A stretch of 64,000 nt of DNA. Source: Podospora pseudoanserina. Its lineage: Eukaryota; Ascomycota; Sordariomycetes; Sordariales; Podosporaceae. This document shows positions 1-9,091 of the stretch, one piece after another. The DNA lies in the NCBI RefSeq assembly GCF_035222485.1, contig NC_085924.1, positions 3,534,001 through 3,598,000 of the forward strand. Direction: 5' to 3'. The translations under genes and the position numbers were made by a program. The first letter of the stretch is position 1; the number at the start of each line of letters is the position of its first letter. The notes under the pieces are model-generated. The model had not been told where the DNA came from. It saw only the letters and a program-made list of their open reading frames with translations, and did not search any database.

Positions 1-90
1 CTTGTAATATTCCGTTAGACCTTTGCAGACTGCCAAGCCCGCCGTTACCAAGCCGGCAAGACTGGCAGCAAGACCGATGGTCTCAGCCAT
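1..90 (-). CDS. 5' end of an NLR-like gene (fungal N-terminal helical domain), cut by window edge
   Basis: An ATG at 90 on the minus strand opens a frame that runs off the left edge, giving 30 residues beginning MAETIGLAASLAGLVTAGL and ending LTEYYK. This start (MAExIGLAASxAGLVxxG) is the typical opening of the fungal N-terminal helical domain (Helo-like/PF17111 type) that heads many NOD-like receptors, ankyrin proteins and some other regulators implicated in non-self recognition and heterokaryon incompatibility. What is seen is only the first amphipathic helix; the identification rests on family knowledge. Everything downstream (NACHT/NB-ARC, repeats or another effector) lies outside the window, so the full architecture is unknown. 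The same domain start also heads some non-NLR fungal proteins. Confidence 0.65.
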   Translation of the reverse strand, partial: MAETIGLAASLAGLVTAGLAVCKGLTEYYK

Positions 91-502
91 TGGGGTCAAG
101 GCAGAGTAAAGTTACCTACTTGCGGGAAGGAGAAGTTCGATGGTCGGGCTGAGAACACGGCTCAGGTAGGTAGGCGGCGATGCGGGGGACTCTGGGCCCA
201 TCAAGGGCAGCAGCGGGTCACCCTCACCACAAAATAATTAGCACTCACAAGCAGGTCAACCCCACATTATATTGTAAATCATACCTCGAACTTGCTTGTT
301 GTGGGCCAGTTATTCGGGGGCAGTGCATTGGGAGGGGAGATCGCTTGTGCGTTTTTCGGGCAGAAATATACCCACATAAAAGTCTGGATTTTGTGTGGGA
401 TTTATGCCATTTATTGTGATGGAATTCGGAGACAGAGGTTGAGAGTAAAGGTTCGAGGACAGCGCAAAGAATGATAATTCTAGCTAGGTACATATGAGAA
501 AT
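91..502. other. Intergenic spacer, likely promoter of the NLR-like gene
   Basis: No supported gene. It contains an AGGTAGGTAGG run at 164-174, a motif that recurs in other gene-free stretches of this window. The short frames here show no coding features. The right part is probably the 3' region of the LCCL gene. Confidence 0.5.
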
Positions 503-2554
503 TTAGACCTTATAGAAACCCACGCCCTTGCTCCAGGTCCCGTTCGCAAACCATGTCCCCGCCTCGGTCCAATCCAATGTATTCCCTCCTTCCCCGACAA
601 AAGAGAATCTGAAGTATTCATCAGCCTTTCTGAACCTTGGCCAAGAAAACACCATATCCTCCAGCTTTGTCTTTGTAAACCACCCTCTAAACCGCTCCAC
701 ATCATTCACCAGCACACTGATGCCCTCAATCTTCTCTCTCAGTCTTGCAACATCGTCCAACGCCGACCACTTGAAATGGATCGTCTCCTGCTTCACTCCC
801 ATCTCCAACGTCTCAATGAACGGTGCCACCACCTCCGGCACCAAACTCCCATACTGCCCATCCCCCCTGATGGAATCATATGTCTGCAACACCGAATCGA
901 AGCCCCATCTTGCTACCCCGTTGATAAACAACCCAACCAACAGTCCCTGAAACAGCAAGCTCGGCCTCGTCTGCATCGCCGTCCCCGGTAGTAGGAGCAA
1001 AGCAAGAACATAATGGTGAAGCCTCAGCTCCAACCCCGGCATCACCACCAAAGTCGCAATCACCGCTATCGCCCCCGCATAAAACGCCAAAAACTTCGGC
1101 AACCTCCCCTCTTGCCAAAAGTGCCACGCCTGCAACGTCCCCAGGGCAATCAGCACCCCCACAACAACCACCAGTGCCACCACCGCCCCAGGCTGCTGCC
1201 TCAGATCATGTCCCTCCAGCCTCGAAATCGGAATCCACGCCTCGAAAGTATTATTCGTCAATCCCCCCAACCACAAGCCTCCCATCCACAGCAACGTCTT
1301 CTCCCAATTCGCCCCCTCATCCACGCCCTCCAACGTTCTCCTCCCTATCGCCCAGTACACAACCACCATAACAAACACCGCCGGCAACAGCCTCCCAACC
1401 ATAATCCCGACCAACTCCTGTACTAGCCTCCCGCTCATCACCTCAATATCAGGCGGATCACTCACCAAACCAACATGTAGAAAGACCCCCGTAAACCCCC
1501 CGAAGAACATCACCTTCCCACTCCGTGTCCCCGCCCCAAGCAACAAACTCAGCCCAACACTTACAATCAACTGGCCCCACCTCGCATCCCCCCTCCCACA
1601 CCCCTCCACTTTCTCAACCTCATAACTCATAGGAAAATAACTCCCAAACTGTACACTCTCCACCCCATTCTGGGTGCTATTCTCAAACCGGTAATACTCC
1701 CCCTTCAACTTCACCCTCCCACACCCCCCCTTCTTATCCGTCACCACCCCCGCATGAACCCCAGCCTGACAAACAAACGAATCACCCCTATAAACCCCCT
1801 CCCCTCCCCCAATGACATAAGCCCGGTAGTTGATCTGCTGATTCCCCACCCACCGTGGATTGAGCAGCTTCACGCCCGCACAATCCGCCGGACACCGAAA
1901 AGCCACACTCGTATTCCCAAACGGTTCACACAGTCGCCCGTCCAACCCACACTCTGCATTCCCCCCCCAAAGCGAGCTCACACAACCGAGATGCTTCACT
2001 TCTTGCCCATCGGCCACCACTTTTCCTTTGGTTAACACCACCGGCACGACAACAGTCAACATCCACACGATCCCAAACCCCACTAACAACATCCCCTTTT
2101 GCCACTTCTGGGGGAAGAGACAGTCAAGAACATCCACCAACCCCGCCTGCAGTCTCGGCAGCAGCCACGCCCTCGGTTCAATCCTCTGCGTTTTGGAAGG
2201 CGCAGGACCACCCCAAAGCCAGTCGCAATACCGGTGTCTTTTCCTCCCTTGCTGCCGCGACTTTGACTTCCTGAAGGGTCGGTTCTCGACATCAGAACCC
2301 GGGCTCGTCAGCTCGTCTAGTTCCAACCCGTCATCCTCGCTGTCAGAGTGTAAAAGTTGAGCCTCTTCGTTGCTGTTGTCATCATCATCGTCCAGGTGCC
2401 GAACCTCAACACCGGATTTGCCCCCCTTTCTCAGCCCATCGCTCGAACTGCTCGACCCACGTCCGATCCTCCCATTGTCGTTGTTGCTGAAAACAACGTC
2501 GCCGTCTTCGTCAGCCGCCACCCCAGTGTTGCGGGTGAGGGTGTTGCCGCTCAT
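503..2554 (-). CDS. LCCL-domain multi-pass membrane protein
   Basis: Single-exon gene of 683 residues. I place the start at the ATG at 2554 (MSGNTLTR); the frame is open two codons further but with a GTG. Residues 1-110 are acidic and Ser/Asp-rich, predicted cytosolic and disordered. A first membrane segment (GMLLVGFGIVWMLTVVVPVV) lies near 155-175. A Cys-rich lumenal or extracellular LCCL domain follows at about 190-300, with the diagnostic FRCPADC and, later, a CQAGVHAGVV core. The C-terminal half holds six or more hydrophobic segments and ends in a soluble tail. LCCL proteins of this fungal type are conserved across Pezizomycotina; their biochemical role is not established, and LCCL modules are thought to bind lipids or glycans. 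Upstream is the tail-to-head neighbour MAM33 on the same strand. The call as LCCL membrane protein is solid; function is unknown. Confidence 0.85.
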   Translation of the reverse strand: MSGNTLTRNTGVAADEDGDVVFSNNDNGRIGRGSSSSSDGLRKGGKSGVEVRHLDDDDDNSNEEAQLLHSDSEDDGLELDELTSPGSDVENRPFRKSKSRQQGRKRHRYCDWLWGGPAPSKTQRIEPRAWLLPRLQAGLVDVLDCLFPQKWQKGMLLVGFGIVWMLTVVVPVVLTKGKVVADGQEVKHLGCVSSLWGGNAECGLDGRLCEPFGNTSVAFRCPADCAGVKLLNPRWVGNQQINYRAYVIGGGEGVYRGDSFVCQAGVHAGVVTDKKGGCGRVKLKGEYYRFENSTQNGVESVQFGSYFPMSYEVEKVEGCGRGDARWGQLIVSVGLSLLLGAGTRSGKVMFFGGFTGVFLHVGLVSDPPDIEVMSGRLVQELVGIMVGRLLPAVFVMVVVYWAIGRRTLEGVDEGANWEKTLLWMGGLWLGGLTNNTFEAWIPISRLEGHDLRQQPGAVVALVVVVGVLIALGTLQAWHFWQEGRLPKFLAFYAGAIAVIATLVVMPGLELRLHHYVLALLLLPGTAMQTRPSLLFQGLLVGLFINGVARWGFDSVLQTYDSIRGDGQYGSLVPEVVAPFIETLEMGVKQETIHFKWSALDDVARLREKIEGISVLVNDVERFRGWFTKTKLEDMVFSWPRFRKADEYFRFSFVGEGGNTLDWTEAGTWFANGTWSKGVGFYKV

Positions 2555-3143
2555 CTTCACCCACTAGTAAAGGCTGCCGTTTGTCAAACTAACGTTGCGC
2601 AAACCAAAAAGCCATAACGGTGCTCCAAAAAAAAAAGAATAAAACGAAAACGATACGTGAAGAGAAAAGCAAAGGTGATGGATGACAAGACAAGCTGAAA
2701 AAAAAAACAAAACAAAATTGAATCACAAATTCCAAGCAGCAGCTGGGGGTGGGTGGTGGCCAGGCACTTCCCCAGAGGTTCAGCTCGCTCACCCACCCCC
2801 TGATTGAGACCGAGCAAATCGGACCATACCCATCCCAACCACACTAGGTGAGTGACATGACTAAGCCAAACAGGGGTGTGTAAGTCAAACACCACCATCC
2901 CCAGCTCACATCAAACAACTCAACTCAATATTCTTTGCTCTCATATCTGTGAACCAAAAGAATGTCCTTCCCAAATCCATATCTTACAATTCATTCAAGT
3001 AGAGTTAGTTTACTTTCATATAATTACATGTCATCACATCCACAGGCTTCCTTTTCCACCCCTCCCAGAAACCTCAAAATGACCCCGCCCCCTACCCCAA
3101 TCCAATCATAACCTCATCATTTAACTCGAGACTCTCAAATCTA
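2555..3143. other. Intergenic: LCCL gene leader and MAM33 3' region
   Basis: No gene seen. 2620-2720 is A-rich on the plus strand, so the LCCL transcript would have a U/CU-rich leader. Candidate polyadenylation signals for MAM33 lie just below 3144. No structured RNA or repeat of note. Confidence 0.5.
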
Positions 3144-4098
3144 TCAAGCCTCAACAAACCCCCTCACATTCTCCAACCAAGCCAAATACTCCTTCTGCTC
3201 CTTCATATCCATGTAATCCGGCACAAACAGCGCCAACGCAGGCGTGATGCCCCTCTCCTCTAGATACCTCTCCAGCAAGATCTGAAGGTCCTCATCCAGG
3301 CTCCCAAACGCAGGGCCAGGGTAGGCATCCTGCGCAGCATGCACCGCATCAGGGCTGCTGCTGTGTGCAAGCTTGGCGTCCTTGTAATAGTAGACATTCT
3401 CAACAACAACGGTGCCATCCTGAGCAATCGCCTCAACATTGAGCGCGCCCTTGCCGGGCTTCTCGACGACAATGTTCAGCCGGCAGGGCATGGCATCAGT
3501 ATCAGCACCACCCTCCATATCCTCCTCCTCCGCCTCCTCAGCCAAATCAGCAGCACCAGACTTGCCGTTCCCGCGGGAGTCGTTCATCTCCTCAAACTCT
3601 TCATCGGCGAGGGCGTCGTCCTCAAAGTTTTGCTCTTGGAACGAGGAGAGGTCGGCGATGGAGAAGGAGACGGTGATCCTTTTAGCAAAATTCAGTAATT
3701 AGCTTTGGCGCTCACAAGTTTTGATAGTAAAGAGAGGCATACTTTTCATTCCCAAAGTTCCTCGTCAAAAACACATCCTGCTGACCGGGCACGTCTTTGA
3801 GCTCAAACTGGCCATTCTCCAAGAAATCCTTGATGCTCGCCGGCAGCGTCTCGCCCTCCTTGACAGAAGTCTCAAACTCGAGCTCCGAGCTCAGCTTGGC
3901 GGCGAGCTCCTCGTCCACCTCGCCGGCGGGCGCCCGTCTCAAGGCGGATGTGGAAAAGGCGGCCGAAGCCTTTTGTGTGATGGAGAAAGAGGGGCGTGCA
4001 GCGGTGGCGGCAGCGGTTCTGACGACGGCGGGTCTGAGGGTGGAGGGGCGAGCGAGGACTCTGGGGGCCGCACGGGCGATGGCACGGAGGGACATCAT
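3144..4098 (-). CDS. MAM33: Mitochondrial matrix glycoprotein, MAM33/p32 family
   Basis: Two exons: 4098-3743 and 3678-3144, joined in phase (NEK|ITVSF) across a 64-nt intron with GTATGC donor, a CTAAT/CTGA branch region and an AAAAG acceptor; 296 residues. The first ~60 residues are Arg/Ala/Ser-rich without acidic residues, a classic mitochondrial presequence. The rest matches the acidic, doughnut-trimer p32/gC1qBP fold: acidic low-complexity EEAEEEDMEGG, a CRLNIVVEKPG strand and a C-terminal helix with YMDMKEQKEYLAWLENV. Known members act in the mitochondrial matrix in mitochondrial translation and respiratory complex biogenesis. Two consecutive ATGs at 4098 and 4095 could both serve; the first was taken. 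Length fits the family. Identification is strong; the exact role in this species is inferred. Confidence 0.9.
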
Positions 4099-4733
4099 TT
4101 TGTTGGAAGGTTTTGGGGGTGAGAAGAAAGAAACGAAGGCGAGGTTGTCGATGGGAAGGGGAAAAAAGTCGAGGTGGGATGGGTTGGGAAAATTTAGGTT
4201 TACACGGGTAGGATAAGGAATTGGATAAGCTCAAGCTCTTCTTGAGTTCTCAGAAGCTGGGGAGGGAGCTGGCAGCGCTGGGTGGCCCGTGCTTTTTCGA
4301 AGTGGGATGGCACATGGATGGCGAGTTCTAGAGGGCAAAAAAAAAAAACAGAAAAGTCAAAGGGAGCATGGACCCGGGCTGGGATCCGTTGTCCAATCAG
4401 GGAAGTTATACGTCATTGATAAGAGATAAGGTGGGACCGAGAACATGCTTGAGCAAGCAATTGGAGCTTAGAATATTGGAAAGGTTCTGTCAATTTCTGG
4501 AGAATCAAAAAGATTCAATACCTAAACATCATAACGCCGTTGCTTATAATCTCCCCTTTGGTATCCCGTTTGTGTAATCCATCAACGCCTTTGCCTATCC
4601 CTGTCCAGGCCAGCTGGATATTTTATCTTGCCTCCTTCTTCTCATGTCTCTCCGAGCCAGCCTGGTGGAAACACCACAAAGAAAAACAACAAAAACAAAC
4701 AAAAAAAAACAGCATTTATGATATGAAAGAAAA
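4099..4733. other. Intergenic: MAM33 promoter and 3' region of the small Cys-rich gene
   Basis: No gene supported. Contains an A9+ run near 4340 and A-rich sequence at 4680-4710. Short frames here look like chance. The MAM33 promoter should lie at about 4100-4350. Confidence 0.5.
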
Positions 4734-5072
4734 TCAGCTCCATGCCCTCGGCCTCTGACCGCCACTGCTACTAGTAGGCACCACACTCCCTCTCCTCCTG
4801 TGCCCGCTCCCGCTCCCATATCTCCCCTGATAGCCATACTGCATCTGCTGCTGCAACTGGGCGTACCCCGGCGGCGGACTGGGAATCACACTCTCCTTGC
4901 ACTGCCAGCACCAATGCCTCGTCGCATCCCTCTCGCTCAGCACCCCTTCCAAACACGCCCCAAAGATGCCGTTCGCTTTTTGGGCGACCGGGCAGAGCTT
5001 TTCTGAGATAAGGACTGTATCCTCGCAGCGGCAGGACCCGCAGACCCGGACGTGGGTTGTGTAAGTGCACAT
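4734..5072 (-). CDS. Small Cys-rich hypothetical protein
   Basis: Single coding exon of 112 residues starting MCTYTTHVRVCGSC. The N-terminal half carries paired cysteines (CGSCRC, later LCPVA, GACLEG, and CWQCKE) plus His, suggesting a small metal-binding or disulfide unit; the C-terminal half is Gln/Tyr/Gly/Ser-rich and ends RPRAWS, predicted disordered. Many short filamentous-fungal proteins begin with a MCTY..TH..CG pattern, mostly unannotated; that resemblance is from memory. A well-formed intron consensus lies in the leader a few bases upstream (5082-5147), which supports real transcription from this strand. No signal peptide is seen, so it is probably cytosolic or nuclear. Function unknown; a moderate chance remains that the frame is fortuitous. 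Confidence 0.55.
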   Translation of the reverse strand: MCTYTTHVRVCGSCRCEDTVLISEKLCPVAQKANGIFGACLEGVLSERDATRHWCWQCKESVIPSPPPGYAQLQQQMQYGYQGRYGSGSGHRRRGSVVPTSSSGGQRPRAWS

Positions 5073-5081
5073 CTCCGCTTT

Positions 5082-5147
5082 CTAGTCTAGGGTGTGTGAG
5101 TTAGTGATACTGCCAAGGGAGGGCGTCAAAAGAGACGACGGGCATAC
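5082..5147 (-). other. Probable 5'UTR intron of the small Cys-rich gene
   Basis: On the minus strand a GTATGC donor at 5147, a CACTAAC branch site near 5100-5106 and two alternative CTAG acceptors (ending 5087 or 5082) form a complete fungal intron. The upstream exon has no ATG, so it is read as leader. Its presence is the main argument that the 112-residue frame is a gene. Confidence 0.5.
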
Positions 5148-7516
5148 CTTGAACAAGAGAGATACCGGCTTGGCTCGGTGATGATAGGATATAACAAGGA
5201 TGATTTCTTGACAAGGTAAATCAGGTCAGGTCAGCTAAGGTAGGTATCCAGCCCGCCAGCGTAAAACCTGTCCCCGTCCCTGAGTCTCGTGATACAGAAC
5301 AGAGCAACTGTAAGACGAAGATCGGCTGCTCACTCGCCGATGATGAGCAGCAAAGAGTCGATGACCGAACTGATCGACAACAACCCGATATGAAATGGTG
5401 AATATCCGTCTATGGTGTACCGTCAAATCCTCGCCCGCCCCCCAACGTGGGGTATGGGTAGGTAAGTAAGGTAGGTAGGTATCTTTAAAAGGTGAAAAAA
5501 AGTATTGTAGATCAGTTCTATGATCTGACTGAGTACCAATCGTGAAGCCGGTTATGATGTAGCCTAAGTAAAACGTAAGGATAACAAAACACAAAACAGC
5601 CATCCATCCCAAACCCTACGTCGATCAACTCCCCCCCCCCCTATTTATATACCCTTTCCCCTCCATCCCCTTTTACAATGGTGTATATAAATAACCTCCC
5701 TCACCACCAGGAGGTACCTCAAACCCAAGCAACGCAACCACCCATCATCCGATCCCCATCCCAGCAGCAGTGTGTACAACAGCTACACCACCTTCCTCCC
5801 GGCGGAAAATCCTTCCATCATCCCATCCTCCCCCCAATCCCGAAGATCGAAGGGTACCCCTCCCATGTTCCCCCCTTCCCCCTCATCACCACCACCTAGG
5901 TCTCGCCTTGAGGGGCGAACAGCCACGGGTACCCGCACCCTAGCCTCATCCTTGTCATCTCTCACACCTGCACCTCTTGTATCATGATCAAATCTCCACC
6001 AAACAGCACCGCCCTTTCAATCTATCTCTCATCAACCCTGTGTGTTGTTCGAGAGAGAAAAAAACTGCTATTACACAAAATCGGCCAAAGAATGCAGGGT
6101 AAACAACCAAGGTAAGTAGGTGGCATACCCGGCCTAATATTCCAATCATGCCCAGACGATACATCCTTCTGTGGCAGCAGAGAGAAAAGATGTGTAATCC
6201 CCCAAGGGGGTCGGAAGTAATAGGTCATCACTATCGTTCGGGAATCGGGTTCAAGCAAAAAAAGGGCAATGGCATATGCCGTTAGATCCTACAAAAAAAA
6301 GCAAAGAGAGAGAGGAAGAGAGAGAGAGAGAGACAAGGACAGAACACAAGGAGGTTACCCATTCTTCCATGTGATACACACATATCTTCTCAAAAAACAT
6401 CATCACATCACTCCGCAGCGGAGAAAAAAAAAAGAAGAAACAAGACACTTCCACTGCACTTTAGTCATAAGACAAACATCTTCCCTCAGTCCCGAGGTGA
6501 GGCAGCAGCAGCAGGCAGTCAAAGACAAGCGTAAAAACAAGAAAGCCGAAAAGTTCTTGCCCCAGTACCCGGTTGGTCTCATATTCATGACTCGATTAAT
6601 AATTCTGCTACTTCCCCCCTCTCCTACCAAAAGCTCTCCCGTTGGGTCCCGGCGGCAAGCAGCCGCGCGTGTGTCACCCTCGCTACCCCCGCTCCCACAT
6701 CCAATTGCCGTTCCGGAAACCAGAGCAGGAGATGGCCCACAAGTCGTTCGTCTTGTGCCCCCACCGCAGGGGAGAACACCACAGTACCGGGCAGTTTCGT
6801 CGTGCTGACGGTCATGGAAAAATGGTGGGTTGTACCGCAGCAGCTAACCATTTGGCAGGCAGACACCCACTTCTTCCCCTCCCGGAGCGACGGAGACGGG
6901 TAAGATCTGCTACCCGCGAGTGCTTCACAAAACCACTTTACACAAGGCCGGCCCCAGCTGTTCGAGCGGTAGGCTACAGATTCTTTGCACATTGGCCGCG
7001 TTTCGAAAGCATGCCATGCAGGGCGTTGTTGGCATGGCGTGGCGTGGCTTACTCCAACGTGCCTTTCGTGCGTTGCAGCTTGCTTGCTTGCTTGCTTACT
7101 TGCGTGCGTGCGTCTGCGTAGTGGCTTTGAAGTGCGGAGTAAATGGGCAGGCCATGTTTCGTTTCCGGAACATGGAAGCTCTGGCGGGTTGCATATTCAA
7201 GATAGGACAGGACCGGGAAGTTTTCTCGAGATAGATCGAGGACGAATTGTTGGCTGGGGACTGCTGGGAAGGAGATGGCGAGAGACAACAGAGACAGACA
7301 CAGCATATCTGAACCACACTATCCGCCGTCGCCGATTTGGTCATAATCCGACGAGAGTGTGCCTTCGGAGTTGTCTTAGACAGCATTCTCCGAGCCGACA
7401 CGAAAGGATGGAGCAAGTGCAGCCGGTCCGGGTGGTTGAAGGCTGTGTCATGGATGCGGCCTATGTGGTCGAGGTGGGCCAAGATGACAAACTTACTCTC
7501 TGCCGCACGGCATGCT
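5148..7516. other. Gene-free stretch
   Basis: No supported gene over 2.3 kb. It holds a GTAGGTAGGT motif at 5471-5480, a C10 run near 5631, a GA-rich microsatellite at about 6304-6334 and a GCTT run near 7079-7098. The frames across 6269-7551 on both strands have no domain, no codon-bias signal I can see and no splice logic, so I treat them as chance. It probably includes the promoter of the small Cys-rich gene and the 3' flank of TMA16. Confidence 0.5.
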
Positions 7517-8130
7517 TCATAGACCTTGGGGAGGGAAGCTTGACGGTTTAGTCGTGCCATCGGCGGAGATTTTGACCCAGGTCACGTTTGTGAGGAAGGC
7601 CCAGTTGGACCCGTCCCAGCGCTCAAGCATCTCGAGGTTCTTCTCCGAAGAGAGATCGGGCAGGTCTGTGGAACAGGTCAGCTCGGCTCATTTGAGTCAA
7701 AAAGTCAGGCGGTCATGGTAATAAGGTTCGGCTTACAGAAACCATTCTTGTGCTCCGTCTCAAGAGCCTCAATGGCCATCTTCAGCAGATCCTCTCTTGT
7801 GCTGGGTGGGCGTCCGGCACGGCGTGTCTTTTTGATCTCCTCATATTCCTCGTTGTGTTGCCCAACAAACTCTAGGATCTTGGCCTGGATGGCAGCTTCA
7901 TCAAGAGGCTTCAGCTCATTCTCGCGTGCGGCCTCCAAGAAGAAGCGAGTACGGCGAATCAGAGGCTTGTCTTGCTTCTTGCGGGCAGCAGCAAGAGCCT
8001 TCAGACGGTCATCACGAATGACGGCTGTGTGAAGTCGCTTGGCGTTTCTGCTGTTGGCGTGAAGAGCCTCAATCTTGCCGCCCTTCTTCTTCGCGATGCG
8101 CTTCCTCTCCTTTTCAAATGTCTTGGCCAT
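7517..8130 (-). CDS. TMA16: Translation machinery-associated protein 16 (60S assembly)
   Basis: Two exons, 8130-7737 and 7665-7517, joined as GFY across an intron with GTAAGC donor and CCACAG acceptor; 180 residues, close to the yeast protein. The N-terminus (MAKTFEKERKRIAKKKGG) is strongly basic and nuclear/nucleolar in character, followed by the helical Tma16 core (RRTRFFLEAARENE, a REDLLKMAIEALETE helix) and the conserved C-terminal KISADGTTKPSSFPPQG segment. Tma16 is a late nuclear pre-60S factor. I chose the ATG at 8130 (context AAAATGG, A at -3) although the frame stays open upstream through a 15-bp tandem repeat to 8241; that extension contains no ATG. It is divergent from EXO1, about 960 bp away, with a CCCTAACCC box between them. 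Confidence 0.88.
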
Positions 8131-8140
8131 TTTGAATGAT

Positions 8141-8210
8141 TGCTGTGTGAGGCGTTGCTGTGTGAGGCGTTGCTGTGTGAGGCGTTGCTGTGTGAGGCGT
8201 TGCTGTGTGA
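8141..8210. repeat. 15-bp tandem repeat directly upstream of TMA16 start
   Basis: Four perfect copies of TGCTGTGTGAGGCGT (8141-8200) plus ten bases of a fifth. The unit length is a multiple of three, so in the TMA16 frame it would read TQQRL repeatedly, but there is no ATG upstream in frame. It sits 11 bases before the ATG, in the leader. Confidence 0.95.
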
Positions 8211-9091
8211 TTGTGTTTACTGCTGTCGTTGAGAGGTGCAAGTGTCAGGGAATTTTTCGATGGGGCGGAATAGATATTGGTGGGGCTGTCCGCGATAAGG
8301 TTTAAGTGGCTGCAGGACCCCTAACCCTGGTCGTGGATGCTGGAGGGTCGCATTGCTCCTTGATGTGGGAAGAGGGGGCGCAAAGTCGAAAAAGCTATCC
8401 GTATTGAGAGCAACATCACAGAGTAAACATTGGATTGTTGCTCCTCAGACGAGAGCACACAATGGACCACCCCAACTAGTGCCTGCCAGTGAATAATATT
8501 CTCCTGCGATGCCCGTGAATAGCCAATGCCAGTGACGCAATTGGACAGAACCCCCAGGCTTCCAGAAGCCCTACAGACCCCGCATTAAAGTGACAGGCGT
8601 GTGGACCGTCGCGGGGAGCAACGTCCCTGCTCAACCGACGCGTCGCGCCTTCCCCCGTTAATAGTTTGATTTTGCAGCGCCCGCGAGGTCCTGGGAAGGA
8701 GCATCTCATTGATCAGCCAGTACCAGAGCATTGTTGAAAATCCAGCGACTGTTGTTTGGCTTCTCCAAGGGCTCTGTTTTCTATTCAGCATCGCCTTTTG
8801 GTATTGTTCAACTTCAGCAATAGGGCTACAGCACGCGTCACCGCCCTCGGCAACCCACGGGTTTTTCTGCTTTTTCTGCTGCACCTGCTGCAACTGAACG
8901 AGGAAGCGCGTCTTTCTTGATCTCGACTCTTTTTATCACCACCAACAGTCTCGACTCGAGATCAACCCTTCAACAGCAATTCTTCATGGACAAGAGATTG
9001 TAAAATAACCCACCTGTTTCCTTCACATCACGGAAACAATCTCGACATCTTCGGCCACTGTTCTCAAACTGCCTCGGCCGATCTCTCCACC
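8211..9091. other. Divergent TMA16/EXO1 promoter region
   Basis: Gene-free divergent intergenic region of about 880 bp. It contains the CCCTAACCC box (8319-8327). The EXO1 leader from about 8900 is CT- and CA-rich with the start in a good context (CACCATGG). Frames at 8476-8897 look fortuitous. Confidence 0.55.
8319..8327 (-). promoter_or_regulatory. TTAGGG-type box (CCCTAACCC on plus)
   Basis: A GGGTTAGGG core on the minus strand, 189 bp upstream of the TMA16 ATG. In ascomycetes TTAGGG-type elements bound by Myb-like Tbf1-class factors are associated with ribosome-biogenesis promoters; the functional reading is inference. Confidence 0.4.

Noticed and set aside
7079-7098. CRISPR-like or regulatory short repeats (GCTT run)
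   Set aside because: Plain tetranucleotide microsatellite without spacers; the genome is eukaryotic.
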